A stretch of 64,000 bases of DNA from Aphanizomenon flos-aquae FACHB-1287 (GCF_014698755.1 NZ_JACJTO010000011.1:1-64000); one strand, 5' to 3'. Shown: positions 25,525 to 35,424, counted from the stretch's first letter. Made by a program: numbers and translations. Notes: generated by a model from the letters alone, not told the origin.

Positions 25525-26493
25525 ATGCAAAAACTACTTACTATTGCCATTCCTACTTATAATCGTGCTGCATTGTTAGATAAACAACTGGCTTGGTTAG
25601 CAACAGCAATTAAAGGTTTTGAATCCGAATGTGAAATTATTATTTCTGATAATTGCTCAACAGATAATACACCAGGAATTGTAAAAAAATGGCAATCTAA
25701 TTTTAGTAAAAATGTATTTATAGCGAATAGAAATCGGGAAAATATAGGGCTAATGCCAAATATTGTTTTTTGTCTTCAAGCTGCTGGGAGTAAATATGTT
25801 TGGACTGTAGGTGATGATGATCCAATTCAAGAAAAAACGCTGGCTTATGTAATAACTAAACTTAAACAAAATCAGAGTTTAAATTTAATGTTTCTCAATT
25901 GTTGTGGACGAGATAAAAATACAAATAAAGTTTTAGTAAAACACTGGTTTACTAGTGATAATGATGAAATTATTGCTGACAGTAAACCTGTATTTCAAAG
26001 GTATTTACAGAATAGTTTTGGTGGGGTACTGTTCATGACAGCTATCATTTATAAAACCGAACTTGTACAGCAAGCTTTACAAAACTGGACTACTTCTTAT
26101 AAAAATTTAGCATCTCAAGCATATTGGACTGGATTTTGTGCTGCTCATGGAAATATGATTGTTACTCAAGATAATTATTTGGAATGTACAATGCACGCTA
26201 GTTCCTTAGAAGAAAATCCTCGTTGGTCATTAATAATGCGATATGTGTACATCCCAGAGATCTATCTGAAATTGTTAAGTTTAGGATATTCTTCTAAATT
26301 TTGTCAACGGATGATTCTAGAAAATATTTTCAAACTTAGTGATTGGAAAATATTATTGGGTGCTTTAAAAAGATGGCCAATTTTAGCCACAAATATTATA
26401 ATTACCTACTTGCAATTGATAGTAAAATTTATCTATAAACTGAATTTTAGTCCAAAAAAATCAGAAATAAATATCTCACACCTAAGCAATTAA
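25525..26493 (+). CDS. family 2 glycosyltransferase, first of three tandem paralogues
   Basis: A 322-residue GT-A enzyme. Motifs: LTIAIPTYNRAALLDKQLAWL, IISDNCSTDNT for nucleotide binding and TVGDDDPIQEKT with the DxD metal site. The C-terminal 150 residues, including YWTGFCAAHGN and a hydrophobic tail, are shared with the paralogues at 26551 and 28489. It would transfer a sugar to the growing heterocyst polysaccharide repeat unit at the cytoplasmic membrane. The three paralogues are about equally similar to each other by eye, which points to old tandem duplication. Confidence 0.88.
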   Translation: MQKLLTIAIPTYNRAALLDKQLAWLATAIKGFESECEIIISDNCSTDNTPGIVKKWQSNFSKNVFIANRNRENIGLMPNIVFCLQAAGSKYVWTVGDDDPIQEKTLAYVITKLKQNQSLNLMFLNCCGRDKNTNKVLVKHWFTSDNDEIIADSKPVFQRYLQNSFGGVLFMTAIIYKTELVQQALQNWTTSYKNLASQAYWTGFCAAHGNMIVTQDNYLECTMHASSLEENPRWSLIMRYVYIPEIYLKLLSLGYSSKFCQRMILENIFKLSDWKILLGALKRWPILATNIIITYLQLIVKFIYKLNFSPKKSEINISHLSN

Positions 26494-26550
26494 CTAAAAT
26501 ATCAAATCTACCTTCATAAAAATTCTCAAATATTTTTTGTACCGAAAACT

Positions 26551-27564
26551 ATGAACAAATTACTAACTATTGCCATTCCTACTTACAATCGAGCCGAGTT
26601 ATTAGATAAACAATTAACTTGGTTATCCCAAGCTATTAAAGGATTTGAAACAGAATGTGAGATTTTAGTTTCTGATAACTGTTCTACAGATCATACTCAA
26701 TCTATTATTAGTAAATGGCAAAATATTCTCAAAAACATCACATTTAAATCAAATAAAAATCCTGAAAACATAGGCGTAATGCGAAATATTTTTTATTGCC
26801 TAAGTGCTGCCACAACTGAGTATGTTTGGACAATTGGGGATGATGATCCAATTCAAGAAATAGCAGTTGCTTATGTGATGGATAAAATTAAAAATATTGA
26901 TGATTTATCATTATTGTTTCTGAATTTTTCTGGTCGAAATCAAATTACTGGTGAAGCAGTACATCCACCAAAAATAGTTGATAATCGCTGGTTTGATGCT
27001 GATACAGAAGATGGTGAAGGTGATGGTAAAGCAATATTTGAACATTGTTTTGCTAAAAGTGTAGGAGCAGTAATTTTTCTAACTGCTACAGTATATCGTG
27101 CTGATTTAATTAAACGCGCTCTCCAAATTTGGCCAACTGCTAGTAATAATTGGATATCTTTAGCATATTTAGCCGGTTATTGTGCTGCTAATGGCAAAGT
27201 AATTGTCACTAAAGATGTCTATTTAGAATGTATTGTTGGTGTTAGTTATTGGCAAAAACAACCAAAGTCTGCACTTTTAATGCAATATCAACACATACCT
27301 GAAGTTATTTTAAAACTTGAGCAAGTTGGTTATTCTAAAGCATATTGTTGTCGAATGCTTTTACAAAACTACCATGAAGTAGACCTGAAAGTTTTTTTAG
27401 GAGCAATGAGAAGATGGCCTATTTCAGCTATTAAGACAGTAGTTCCTTTTTTAGCTTTAGCTAGTGTAGCTGCATTGGAATTAATACCCATGAGAGAATT
27501 TAAAGTAGCGGAAGCAGAACTGGAGAGAACAAAAACTTCCGAAGTCAGAAGCCATAGAGGATAA
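26551..27564 (+). CDS. family 2 glycosyltransferase, second paralogue
   Basis: A 337-residue paralogue of the gene at 25525, with LTIAIPTYNRAELLDKQL, VSDNCSTDHTQS and TIGDDDPIQE. It has a small insertion after SGRNQITGEA (DTEDGEGDGKA) and a longer charged C-terminus. It lies 57 bp after the first paralogue and 27 bp before a 2-oxoglutarate oxygenase gene, so it is co-transcribed with both. Confidence 0.88.
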   Translation: MNKLLTIAIPTYNRAELLDKQLTWLSQAIKGFETECEILVSDNCSTDHTQSIISKWQNILKNITFKSNKNPENIGVMRNIFYCLSAATTEYVWTIGDDDPIQEIAVAYVMDKIKNIDDLSLLFLNFSGRNQITGEAVHPPKIVDNRWFDADTEDGEGDGKAIFEHCFAKSVGAVIFLTATVYRADLIKRALQIWPTASNNWISLAYLAGYCAANGKVIVTKDVYLECIVGVSYWQKQPKSALLMQYQHIPEVILKLEQVGYSKAYCCRMLLQNYHEVDLKVFLGAMRRWPISAIKTVVPFLALASVAALELIPMREFKVAEAELERTKTSEVRSHRG

Positions 27565-27591
27565 AGGTTACTATTAATTGGTAAGTACACA

Positions 27592-28434
27592 ATGCTTCAA
27601 AAAATTCAAGACAAAATCCCAAGTTTAAGTTCTGATTTAAATTATCGCCTATCACTTTGGCATCATGCTAAAAATTTACCTGCTATTAATTCAACAGATA
27701 AATTGATTGTTGATACTCTCAAAAAATCAGGTGTTTACATCACATCTTTGGAAGATTTAGCTTTTTCATCTACTTCTAAAATGTTAGCTATTGCTAATAG
27801 TTGTACTGATAATATGGTAAATCCTAGAGATATTCATGCAGGATACAAACTACCACAAATTTACACGGTTACAGATTTACCAGAATTTCTGAATTGGGGA
27901 ATTGAAACCCGACTAGAAAATATCATTGAGCATTATATAGGTTTACCTATTGCTTTTCATGGTGTTCATGTGCGGAAAGACTTTCCTAATGAAAAACAAT
28001 TGGAAACTTTACTATGGCATAAAGATTCTGAAGATAGACGCATGATTAAAGTCATTATTTATCTAAATGATGTAACTGAAGAACATGGACCATTTGAATA
28101 TATCCCACTACCAAAAAATTCTCTAGAACGATTAAATAATTATCGAATTGATTATGAATTATGGCGTGTTAATTTTTTAGGAATTAATGATGATACAATG
28201 ATGAAAGTCATTCCTAAATCAGCTTGGAAATCATGCCCTGGTAAAGCTGGAACTGTGATTTTTGCAGATGTGAGAAATATTTTACATCATGGGACTGTGC
28301 GAACCCAAGAACGATCAACTATATTTTTCACATACACGGCTAAATTTCCTAAACGACCTGAACTTTGTACACAATATTATGATGATACCTTTCCCAAAAT
28401 AAGCCAACAATCAATAACTGGCAGATTAGTTTAA
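27592..28434 (+). CDS. phytanoyl-CoA dioxygenase-like 2OG/Fe(II) oxygenase
   Basis: A 280-residue double-stranded beta-helix oxygenase. The iron facial triad is visible as H-x-D in LLWHKDSEDRR (near residue 142) and the distal His in NILHHGTVRTQERST, with the Arg that binds 2-oxoglutarate nearby. LNDVTEEHGPFEYIP is the usual family segment. Such enzymes hydroxylate small molecules or sugar parts. It lies between two glycosyltransferase paralogues, so it may modify a sugar or an acceptor of the polysaccharide. A 67-bp relic of a second copy lies after the third paralogue. Confidence 0.82.
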   Translation: MLQKIQDKIPSLSSDLNYRLSLWHHAKNLPAINSTDKLIVDTLKKSGVYITSLEDLAFSSTSKMLAIANSCTDNMVNPRDIHAGYKLPQIYTVTDLPEFLNWGIETRLENIIEHYIGLPIAFHGVHVRKDFPNEKQLETLLWHKDSEDRRMIKVIIYLNDVTEEHGPFEYIPLPKNSLERLNNYRIDYELWRVNFLGINDDTMMKVIPKSAWKSCPGKAGTVIFADVRNILHHGTVRTQERSTIFFTYTAKFPKRPELCTQYYDDTFPKISQQSITGRLV

Positions 28435-28488
28435 AGATGGAAAATAATAGCCAAAAACATTCGTACTTTCAATAATAAATTATCTACT

Positions 28489-29445
28489 ATGAATGCACTA
28501 CTGACCATTGCTGTACCCACATACAATCGTGCGGAATTATTAAATAAACAGTTGGCTTGGTTAGCTAAATCTATCAAAGGTTATGAATCTGAGTGTGAAA
28601 TTATTATTTCTGATAATTGTTCAGAAGATAATACACAGGAAATAGTTAAAAAATGGCAGTCATCTTTACCAGCCACAACATTTCATATCAACAGAAATAG
28701 TGAAAATGTTGGCGTAATGAAAAATATTACTTATTGCATTGAAGCAACAAAAAGTAAATATATTTGGACTATTAGTGATGATGATATTATCGCTGATAAA
28801 ACGATCTCTTATATCATCAATACCTTAAAGAAAGAGCCAGATTTAGCATTACTAATTTTGAATTTTTCCTGTCGTCATGAAGTCACAGGTGAATTATTAT
28901 ATGAGCGCTGTTATGAGCTTGATTTTGAACAAGTTGAACATCATGGCAAAGTGGCATTTGAGAAGTGTATACAGAAGAATCGCTCTGGTGTACAACTGAT
29001 GTCTGCTCAAATATACAAAACAGAATTAGCTCAAGGCGCTCTACGAAAATGGACTGATGGTGTGAAAAACTTAGATTACCAGGTCTATTTAACTGGGTTT
29101 TGTGCTTTTCATGGCAGTGTAAAAATAACCAAAGAAACTTTTTTAGAAAATGCTTTTGGTGCTAGTCATTGGATGGTAAAGCCAAAGCTATTGCTGAAAA
29201 TGCAATATACTTATTCACCGGAAGTTAATATCAAACTCAAGGAAATAGGATACTCTAAATTATTTTGTAACCAATTAATTCTTCAGCACTTCACTGGCAA
29301 TAATTGGCGAGTTTTCTTCGGTGCTTTAAGAAGATGGCCTATCATAGCAGTTATCACAATCGTTCCTTATTTTGGTTTAGTGATTACGTCAGTTTTGGAA
29401 AATGTTATTTCACAACAAGAAAGAGAAATTAAAATTTACCAATGA
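28489..29445 (+). CDS. family 2 glycosyltransferase, third paralogue
   Basis: A 318-residue paralogue of the genes at 25525 and 26551, with LTIAVPTYNRAELLNKQLAWL, IISDNCSEDNTQE and TISDDDIIADK. DDD is retained, but the following proline is replaced by Ile-Ile. Its C-terminal end has the same hydrophobic segment. It lies 54 bp after the oxygenase gene and is followed by the relic of another oxygenase copy, giving the order GT-GT-oxygenase-GT-(oxygenase). Confidence 0.88.
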   Translation: MNALLTIAVPTYNRAELLNKQLAWLAKSIKGYESECEIIISDNCSEDNTQEIVKKWQSSLPATTFHINRNSENVGVMKNITYCIEATKSKYIWTISDDDIIADKTISYIINTLKKEPDLALLILNFSCRHEVTGELLYERCYELDFEQVEHHGKVAFEKCIQKNRSGVQLMSAQIYKTELAQGALRKWTDGVKNLDYQVYLTGFCAFHGSVKITKETFLENAFGASHWMVKPKLLLKMQYTYSPEVNIKLKEIGYSKLFCNQLILQHFTGNNWRVFFGALRRWPIIAVITIVPYFGLVITSVLENVISQQEREIKIYQ

Positions 29446-29466
29446 AGCAAATTAGAAAATAAAAAA

Positions 29467-29533
29467 ATATCATGATGATACTTTTACCAAAATAAATCCT
29501 CAACTGAGATTACAATTAGGATTAAAGGTATAA
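29467..29533 (+). pseudogene. 3' scar of a second 2OG-oxygenase copy
   Basis: The frame reads YHDDTFTKINPQLRLQLGLKV and a stop. It matches the last residues of the oxygenase at 27592-28434 (YYDDTFPKISQQ). Only the tail remains, placed at the same position relative to a paralogous glycosyltransferase, so it marks a deleted duplicate. Confidence 0.7.
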
Positions 29534-29584
29534 ACCTAAAACAAAAAAATTCTATTATCCTCAACGAAAATTTCCTAAAAAACC

Positions 29585-30130
29585 ATGATTTTTACCTCTA
29601 CTAAACTCGCTGGTGCTTTCATTATTGACTTAGAAGAAAAGCCTGATTCTCGCGGTTTTTTTGCTCGAACTTTTTGCGCTGATGAATTTTTAGCACATGG
29701 CTTAAAACCAACAGTTGCCCAATGCAACCTTTCTTTTAATCATAAAAAAGGCACATTGCGAGGAATGCACTATCAAACTCTCCCCGCAGCGGAAACAAAA
29801 TTAATTCGCTGCACACAAGGAGCTATTTATGATGTAATTGTTGATATGCGTCCTGAATCTCCAACTTATTTATCGCATATTGGTATAGAACTGAGTGCAG
29901 AAAATCGTCGCGCTCTTTATGTTCCAGAAATGTTTGCTCATGGTTATCAAGCTTTAACAGATGGTGCAGAAGTTGGATATCAAGTGGGTGAATTTTACAC
30001 TCCTGGATATGAACGAGGTTTACGTTATGATGACCCAATTTTAGAAATTTCTTGGCCATTAACTGCTACAGAAATGTCTGATAAAGATCGGAATTGGCCT
30101 TTACTAGAATCTATTTTGATAGGAGTTTAA
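29585..30130 (+). CDS. rfbC: dTDP-4-dehydrorhamnose 3,5-epimerase family protein
   Basis: A 181-residue cupin-fold epimerase. Signature segments are DSRGFFARTFCADEF, GTLRGMHYQ (catalytic His), IRCTQGAIYDVIVDMR and PEMFAHGYQ. RfbC converts dTDP-4-keto-6-deoxyglucose to dTDP-4-keto-rhamnose, but in this cluster, which begins with a cytidylyltransferase, the substrate may be a CDP-linked ketosugar. The next gene begins 3 bp after its stop. From memory, the HEP island homologue is alr2830. Confidence 0.9.
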   Translation: MIFTSTKLAGAFIIDLEEKPDSRGFFARTFCADEFLAHGLKPTVAQCNLSFNHKKGTLRGMHYQTLPAAETKLIRCTQGAIYDVIVDMRPESPTYLSHIGIELSAENRRALYVPEMFAHGYQALTDGAEVGYQVGEFYTPGYERGLRYDDPILEISWPLTATEMSDKDRNWPLLESILIGV

Positions 30131-30132
30131 TT

Positions 30133-31446
30133 ATGATTATTGTTGATAAAGCTTTACAAGCACGGGCTGCATTAGGTAAACCAGTGAAAGTGGCGATGAT
30201 TGGCGCTGGTTTTATGGGTCGAGGAATTGCTAATCAAATTATCAATTCTGTGCCAGGAATGGAGTTAGTAGCTATTTCTAATCGTCACATTGATACAGCT
30301 AAACGAGCTTATTTAGAAGCCGGAATTGAAGATATCAAAATTGTTAGCAATTTAGCTGATTTAGAAGATGCCATAGCTCAAAATAAATATGCAATCACCG
30401 AAGATGCTATGCTCTTGTGTGAAGCAGATGGTATAGATGCAATCATTGAAGTTACCGGGACAATTGAATACGCTGCTCATTTGGTTATGTGTGCGATCGC
30501 TCATCACAAGCATATCATCCTCATGAATGCTGAACTTGATGGCACAATTGGACCCATCCTCAAGGTTCACGCAGACCGGGCTGGAGTCATCCTAAGTGCC
30601 TGTGACGGCGACCAACCAGGGGTAGAGATGAACCTGTACCGCTTTGTCAAAAGCATCGGTTTAAAGCCCCTTCTGTGCGGCAACATCAAAGGTTTACAAG
30701 ACCCCTACCGCAACCCCACCACCCAAGCCGGTTTTGCTCAACGCTGGGGTCAAAATCCCGCCATGGTGACAAGTTTTGCTGACGGTACAAAAATCTCCTT
30801 TGAGCAAGCCATAGTAGCCAATGGCACAGGGATGAAAGTAGCCAAGCGGGGGATGCTGGGATATGATTATACAGGTCACGTAGATGAAATGACCAAAATG
30901 TATGATATTGACCAACTTCAAGAACTAGGCGGTATCGTTGATTACGTAGTTGGCACTAAACCCGGTCCAGGAGTATTCGTATTTGCTACCCACGAAGACC
31001 CTAAACAACGTCATTATCTGAACCTTTATAAACTCGGTGAAGGACCCCTGTACAGCTTCTACACACCCTATCACCTGTGCCATTTTGAAGTTCCTCTCTC
31101 TGTAGCCCGTGCTGTCCTCTTCCATGATGCTGTGCTTGCACCCATCGCAGGCCCCGTTGTGGATGTCGTCACTACCGCCAAAATTGACCTCCAAGCCGGA
31201 GAAACCCTTGATGGTATTGGTTATTACATGACCTATGGACAATGTGAAAATTCCCCCATTGTGCAACAAGAAAACTTACTACCCATGGGTCTTGCAGAAG
31301 GATGTCGCTTGAAGCGCGATATTCCTAAAGATCAAGTTCTCACTTACGATGATGTAGAATTACCCGAAGGCAGACTTGGCGATAAATTACGTGCTGAACA
31401 ATCAGTTTATTTTGCTCCGGCGAAAACTTTAGCATTAACAAAATAG
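30133..31446 (+). CDS. homoserine dehydrogenase-like NAD(P) oxidoreductase with SAF domain
   Basis: A 437-residue protein read from ATG 30133, which follows rfbC by 2 bp (a start at 30094 would overlap rfbC). The N-terminus AMIGAGFMGRGIANQI is a Rossmann fold, and MNAELDGTIGP lies further on. The C-terminal 80 residues (CRLKRDIPKDQVLTYDDVELP) form a SAF domain. Such proteins occur next to rfbC-type epimerases in polysaccharide loci; the reaction is unknown, possibly sugar-nucleotide reduction. Base composition changes sharply inside: the first 130 codons are AT-rich and the middle is much richer in G and C. Confidence 0.8.
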   Translation: MIIVDKALQARAALGKPVKVAMIGAGFMGRGIANQIINSVPGMELVAISNRHIDTAKRAYLEAGIEDIKIVSNLADLEDAIAQNKYAITEDAMLLCEADGIDAIIEVTGTIEYAAHLVMCAIAHHKHIILMNAELDGTIGPILKVHADRAGVILSACDGDQPGVEMNLYRFVKSIGLKPLLCGNIKGLQDPYRNPTTQAGFAQRWGQNPAMVTSFADGTKISFEQAIVANGTGMKVAKRGMLGYDYTGHVDEMTKMYDIDQLQELGGIVDYVVGTKPGPGVFVFATHEDPKQRHYLNLYKLGEGPLYSFYTPYHLCHFEVPLSVARAVLFHDAVLAPIAGPVVDVVTTAKIDLQAGETLDGIGYYMTYGQCENSPIVQQENLLPMGLAEGCRLKRDIPKDQVLTYDDVELPEGRLGDKLRAEQSVYFAPAKTLALTK

Positions 31447-31592
31447 TTTTCAAATTAGCATCAAGATAATTCAGAGGTTTCCTGATATTTTCATTTAACC
31501 TCTGAATTTACATATAGCAGCTTCGAGCGGTTAAACGGCAAATCCTTTGCAAGCCTCCGTAATTAAAATTAGTATATCTCATTTCCCAATCT

Positions 31593-31676
31593 AATGAAGT
31601 ATACACCAATTTATCCCCTGTTACCTAAACCTAAAAAACCGCGCATCTCACGAGTATATTAACTGCTATATACAGT
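31593..31676. repeat. dispersed repeat A (about 85 bp), also at 35828
   Basis: AATGAAGTATACACCAATTTAT to ACGAGTATATTAACTGCTAT resembles 35828-35914 over the whole length with scattered differences. The rest of the 514-bp spacer 31447-31960 is AT-rich, probably holds the promoter of the next gene and shows no gene. Confidence 0.6.
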
Positions 31677-31960
31677 AGATAACAGAGATTATTTTTGATA
31701 ATATAGAGAGGTATTTGATCATGGTAACTCATATTAAATAAAATAAATTAGTTGATACCAAAGAAGTGATCCAACTTAGTCATGCAACATTACAAATTAA
31801 ATTACTAAGTCAGTTCATACAATAAAACCAAAACCTAAAATCGCTGAAAACTTTACTCTTGCCTCTTGCCTTTTACTATAACGACAATTTTTAATGCCAA
31901 CCTAATTAGAGGATAAAGATTAAAACCAACCGTCAATTACCAAATTATAGAGAAGAAAAA

Positions 31961-33055
31961 ATGAAAATAGCTCTCGTCCATGATTACTTAACCCAACGCG
32001 GTGGAGCAGAGCGCGTATTTGAATTATTGTGTAAACGCTATCCCGACGCTGACATTTTCACCTCATTATATGATGCACAAAAAAGTATTGATTTCGGTGA
32101 ACGAATTATTAATACCACATTTTTGCAAAAAATTCCTGGTGCAACCAAATATTTTCGGATGTTGGCTCCCTTATATTTTCCTGCATTTCGTTCCTTAGAT
32201 CTTCAAGACTATGATCTAATTATTAGCAGTAGCACTAGTTTTGCCAAGGCAGTACGGAAAAAAAACCAAGCCAGACATATTTGTTTTTGTCATAATGTTA
32301 CCCGCTTTTTATGGGATACAGAAACATATTTACGGGAATACGGAGACTATAAATACTTTGCTCCTGTGATTGAAAAAATCTTTCAAATGATGAGAGATGT
32401 AGACCTGAAATATGCTCAAGAACCCGATCTCTACATTGCTAACTCTACCATTGTTGCCCAGCGAATTGAAAAGATCTATAAGAAACAAGCCATTGCTATT
32501 AACTATCCAATTGATACTAGCAACTTTGTTTTTTCCGATACTAAAGAAGAATATTACTTGGCATCGGCGCGGATGATAAGCTATAAACGTCTTGATATAA
32601 TAGTCGAAGCTTTTAATTGGTTAGGCTGGAACTTATTAATATCAGGTGATGGACCAGAACAAGAAAGATTAAAAGCCCAGGCATTACCTAATATCCAATT
32701 TTTAGGCCATGTCAGTGATAGAGAACGTAAAGACTTATTTTCTAAAGCAAAATCAATTATTGTGGCAGCTTTAGAAGATTATGGATTAGTTCCAGTCGAG
32801 GCAAATGCTAGTGGTACACCAGTTATTGCTTATGGAGCAGGTGGAGTCTTAGATACTCAAATACCAGGTAAAACTGGTGTGTTTTTCAAAAGACAAACAC
32901 CATGTTCTTTACAAGAAGCTTTACTAGAAGCTGGAGGAATATCTTGGGATTACGAAACCATCCGTAATCATGCTGTTAGCAATTTCTCAGAACAGTCATT
33001 CTTTAGTAAAGTTGAGCAAGTTATTAATAAAGCTAGTGCAGCATGGCAAAAATAA
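31961..33055 (+). CDS. family 4 glycosyltransferase
   Basis: A 364-residue GT-B enzyme. The N-terminus KIALVHDYLTQRGGAERVFE is typical of mannosyl- or galactosyl-type GT4 enzymes. ASARMISYKRLDIIVEAF marks the nucleotide-sugar domain, and ALEDYGLVPVEANASGTPVIAYGAGG carries the conserved E-x7-E site. It works at the cytoplasmic membrane face. It corresponds by position to alr2832 of the Anabaena HEP island (recalled). ATG 31961 follows AGAGAAG. Confidence 0.9.
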   Translation: MKIALVHDYLTQRGGAERVFELLCKRYPDADIFTSLYDAQKSIDFGERIINTTFLQKIPGATKYFRMLAPLYFPAFRSLDLQDYDLIISSSTSFAKAVRKKNQARHICFCHNVTRFLWDTETYLREYGDYKYFAPVIEKIFQMMRDVDLKYAQEPDLYIANSTIVAQRIEKIYKKQAIAINYPIDTSNFVFSDTKEEYYLASARMISYKRLDIIVEAFNWLGWNLLISGDGPEQERLKAQALPNIQFLGHVSDRERKDLFSKAKSIIVAALEDYGLVPVEANASGTPVIAYGAGGVLDTQIPGKTGVFFKRQTPCSLQEALLEAGGISWDYETIRNHAVSNFSEQSFFSKVEQVINKASAAWQK

Positions 33056-33195
33056 CTGATCATTAAAAATTTCTAAAAAGCTTGTACAATTCGCTTTTTT
33101 AATTTTTAACGCCCTGCGGTATTGAAGGTGTACATCGGTAATTCATTTAATTTTTTAGGTGTTTGCGTAGTGTATCGCAGATAAGGATAATAAAA

Positions 33196-35424
33196 GTGGT
33201 TCAAACTAGTCTAAATCCCAATATAAATCCAGCATCAGAAACAGAACCAGGTTATGGACAAATGTTTGCGGTAATTCTGCGAAGATTTCCCTGGTTATTA
33301 TTAGTATTGCTTAGTTCTACAGCTATTGCTGGTATCATTACATTAAAAACACAGCCTACTTTCAAAAGCACCATGCAATTGTTGGTAGAACCTAACTATC
33401 AAGGCAAGAAAGAAAGGGATAACACTGAAACTCAATTTACCGATGCTAATGTGGAGGTAGATACTGCTACCCAATTAAATTTGATGCAGAGCTCTGGACT
33501 TATTAGAAAAGCAGTTGATAAACTTAAAGCTGAATATCCAGACTTGACCGTAATGGATTTAAAAAAATCCTTAGTTCTAACTCAAATTAAGAGTCCAGAG
33601 GATCAAGTTGCCACTAAAATATTCCAAGTTGATTACACAGATAAAAGTCCAGAAAAAAGTCAAAAAATTCTCAAAACAATTCAACAAGTTTACTTGGAGT
33701 ACAACAAACAACAGCAAGATTCACGTCTACAAAAAGGTTTACAAGTCATCAGAGATCAATTAAGAAAAGCTACTGATGAAGTAACTGCTTCCGAAACAAA
33801 TCTACAAAGATTTCGGAGAAGTCAAAATTTAATTGATCCCGATGCTCAAGCTAAAGCCATAGAGACAACTTTAAATACTGTCCAACAGGAACGACAAACA
33901 ACTCGTTCCCAATATGAAGAAGCTTTAGCAAAGCAAAAATCTTTGCAAGTACAACTGAACCGTTCTCCACAAAATGCTTTAGTTTCTTCTCGTCTGAGTC
34001 AATCTACACGCTATCAAGGTTTACTCAATGAAATCCAAAAAACAGAACTGGCTTTAGCACAAGAACGGTTACGTTTTACTGATGATACTCCCAGCGTTCA
34101 AAAGTTAAATGAACAACTACAAAGTCAAAAACAACTTTTACAAAAAGAAGTCAGTAGAACTTTAGGTGAAAGAACTAATCCTGTCTTTAGTTCTAAAGAC
34201 AATCTTTTAGAACAAGGACAACTGGGACAAATTGATCTTAATCTTGCAGGTCAATTAGTGGAAACCCAAACTACCATAGTTACATTAACCGCCCGCGACC
34301 AAATTTTAGTAGCAAAAGAGAAAGAATTGCAAGCTGATCTCAAGCGTTTTCCTTCTCTATTAGCTTATTATAATCGCATCCTTCCGCAATTACAATTTAG
34401 CCGAGAAAGATTAGAGCAATTATTAAGAGCAGAACAAAAATTACGCCAGGAACTTTCTAAAGGTGGATTTAATTGGGAAGTAGTAGAAGAACCTCAAGAA
34501 GGGATTAAAACTGGTCCTAACCTCAGCCAAAATCTCTTATTAGGAGGAGTAATTGGGTTAATGTTAGGGGGGATTACTGCCTTTATTCGTGAAGCATCTG
34601 ATGACGCTGTACACACTACTGCAGAATTAGAGAAACAGTCCGCACTCCCATTATTAGGAACAACTCCTAAATTACCAGATACTAGACCCAGAGAATCAAT
34701 GATAAAATTGCCATTTGGCAAACCAGAAGTTCTTGCTCCTTGGACAATTCAAGTATTACAATCTTCTCCTCGTTGGGAATCCCTTGATCTGATTTATAAA
34801 AATATTGAACTACTCAATAATGTCGCTGATTTAAGATCATTAATGGTAACATCAGCATTACCAGATGATGGTAAGTCAGCCTTAGCATTAGGTCTAGCTA
34901 TGAGTGCGACTCGCTTACATAAAAAGGTTTTACTAATTGATGCTAACCTCCGCGATCCTAATCTGCACAAACAACTAAATCTCCCCAATGAACAGGGACT
35001 TTCAACTTTATTAGAAAGTGAAGCTAATCTACCTAATCATATCAGTGTTTCTTACTCTGGATCATCTTACATTGACATTTTAACCGCTGGACCAATACCG
35101 ACTGATCCTGCCCATCTTTTGAGCTCTCCCCGCATGGTGCAATTGATAGCTGCATTTGAAGAAAATTATGATTTGGTACTCATAGATGCTCCCTCTGTTC
35201 TTGGTTTAGTGGATGCTATGCTCACAGCATCATCTTGTCGCAGTGTGATTATGATGGCAAGTATTGGTAAAGTGACACGCACCCAACTTAATCAAGCTAC
35301 AGCGATGTTAAGTAAGTTAAATTTAATTGGAGTTGTAGCTAATGGTGTATCTGCATCTGATAGTACCTATGTCCCTTATGTTAAGCCAAAACAATTCGTT
35401 TTGCAACCAGCAATAGACGAATAA
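33196..35424 (+). CDS. Wzc-like polysaccharide chain-length protein and tyrosine kinase
   Basis: A 742-residue membrane protein; GTG 33196 is chosen (AAGGAT about 8 bp before), and the frame is open from 33163. Residues 28-62 hold the first membrane helix with a Wzz/PCP domain; a coiled-coil region follows (about 165-420), then the second helix (LLLGGVIGLMLGGITAFI). The C-terminal BY-kinase has a Walker A variant ALPDDGKSALALG, Walker A' VLLIDANLRDP and Walker B LVLIDAPS. The C-terminus holds only two tyrosines (STYVPYVK) rather than a large cluster. It probably controls polysaccharide length and export. Position equals alr2833 from memory. Confidence 0.9.
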   Translation: MVQTSLNPNINPASETEPGYGQMFAVILRRFPWLLLVLLSSTAIAGIITLKTQPTFKSTMQLLVEPNYQGKKERDNTETQFTDANVEVDTATQLNLMQSSGLIRKAVDKLKAEYPDLTVMDLKKSLVLTQIKSPEDQVATKIFQVDYTDKSPEKSQKILKTIQQVYLEYNKQQQDSRLQKGLQVIRDQLRKATDEVTASETNLQRFRRSQNLIDPDAQAKAIETTLNTVQQERQTTRSQYEEALAKQKSLQVQLNRSPQNALVSSRLSQSTRYQGLLNEIQKTELALAQERLRFTDDTPSVQKLNEQLQSQKQLLQKEVSRTLGERTNPVFSSKDNLLEQGQLGQIDLNLAGQLVETQTTIVTLTARDQILVAKEKELQADLKRFPSLLAYYNRILPQLQFSRERLEQLLRAEQKLRQELSKGGFNWEVVEEPQEGIKTGPNLSQNLLLGGVIGLMLGGITAFIREASDDAVHTTAELEKQSALPLLGTTPKLPDTRPRESMIKLPFGKPEVLAPWTIQVLQSSPRWESLDLIYKNIELLNNVADLRSLMVTSALPDDGKSALALGLAMSATRLHKKVLLIDANLRDPNLHKQLNLPNEQGLSTLLESEANLPNHISVSYSGSSYIDILTAGPIPTDPAHLLSSPRMVQLIAAFEENYDLVLIDAPSVLGLVDAMLTASSCRSVIMMASIGKVTRTQLNQATAMLSKLNLIGVVANGVSASDSTYVPYVKPKQFVLQPAIDE

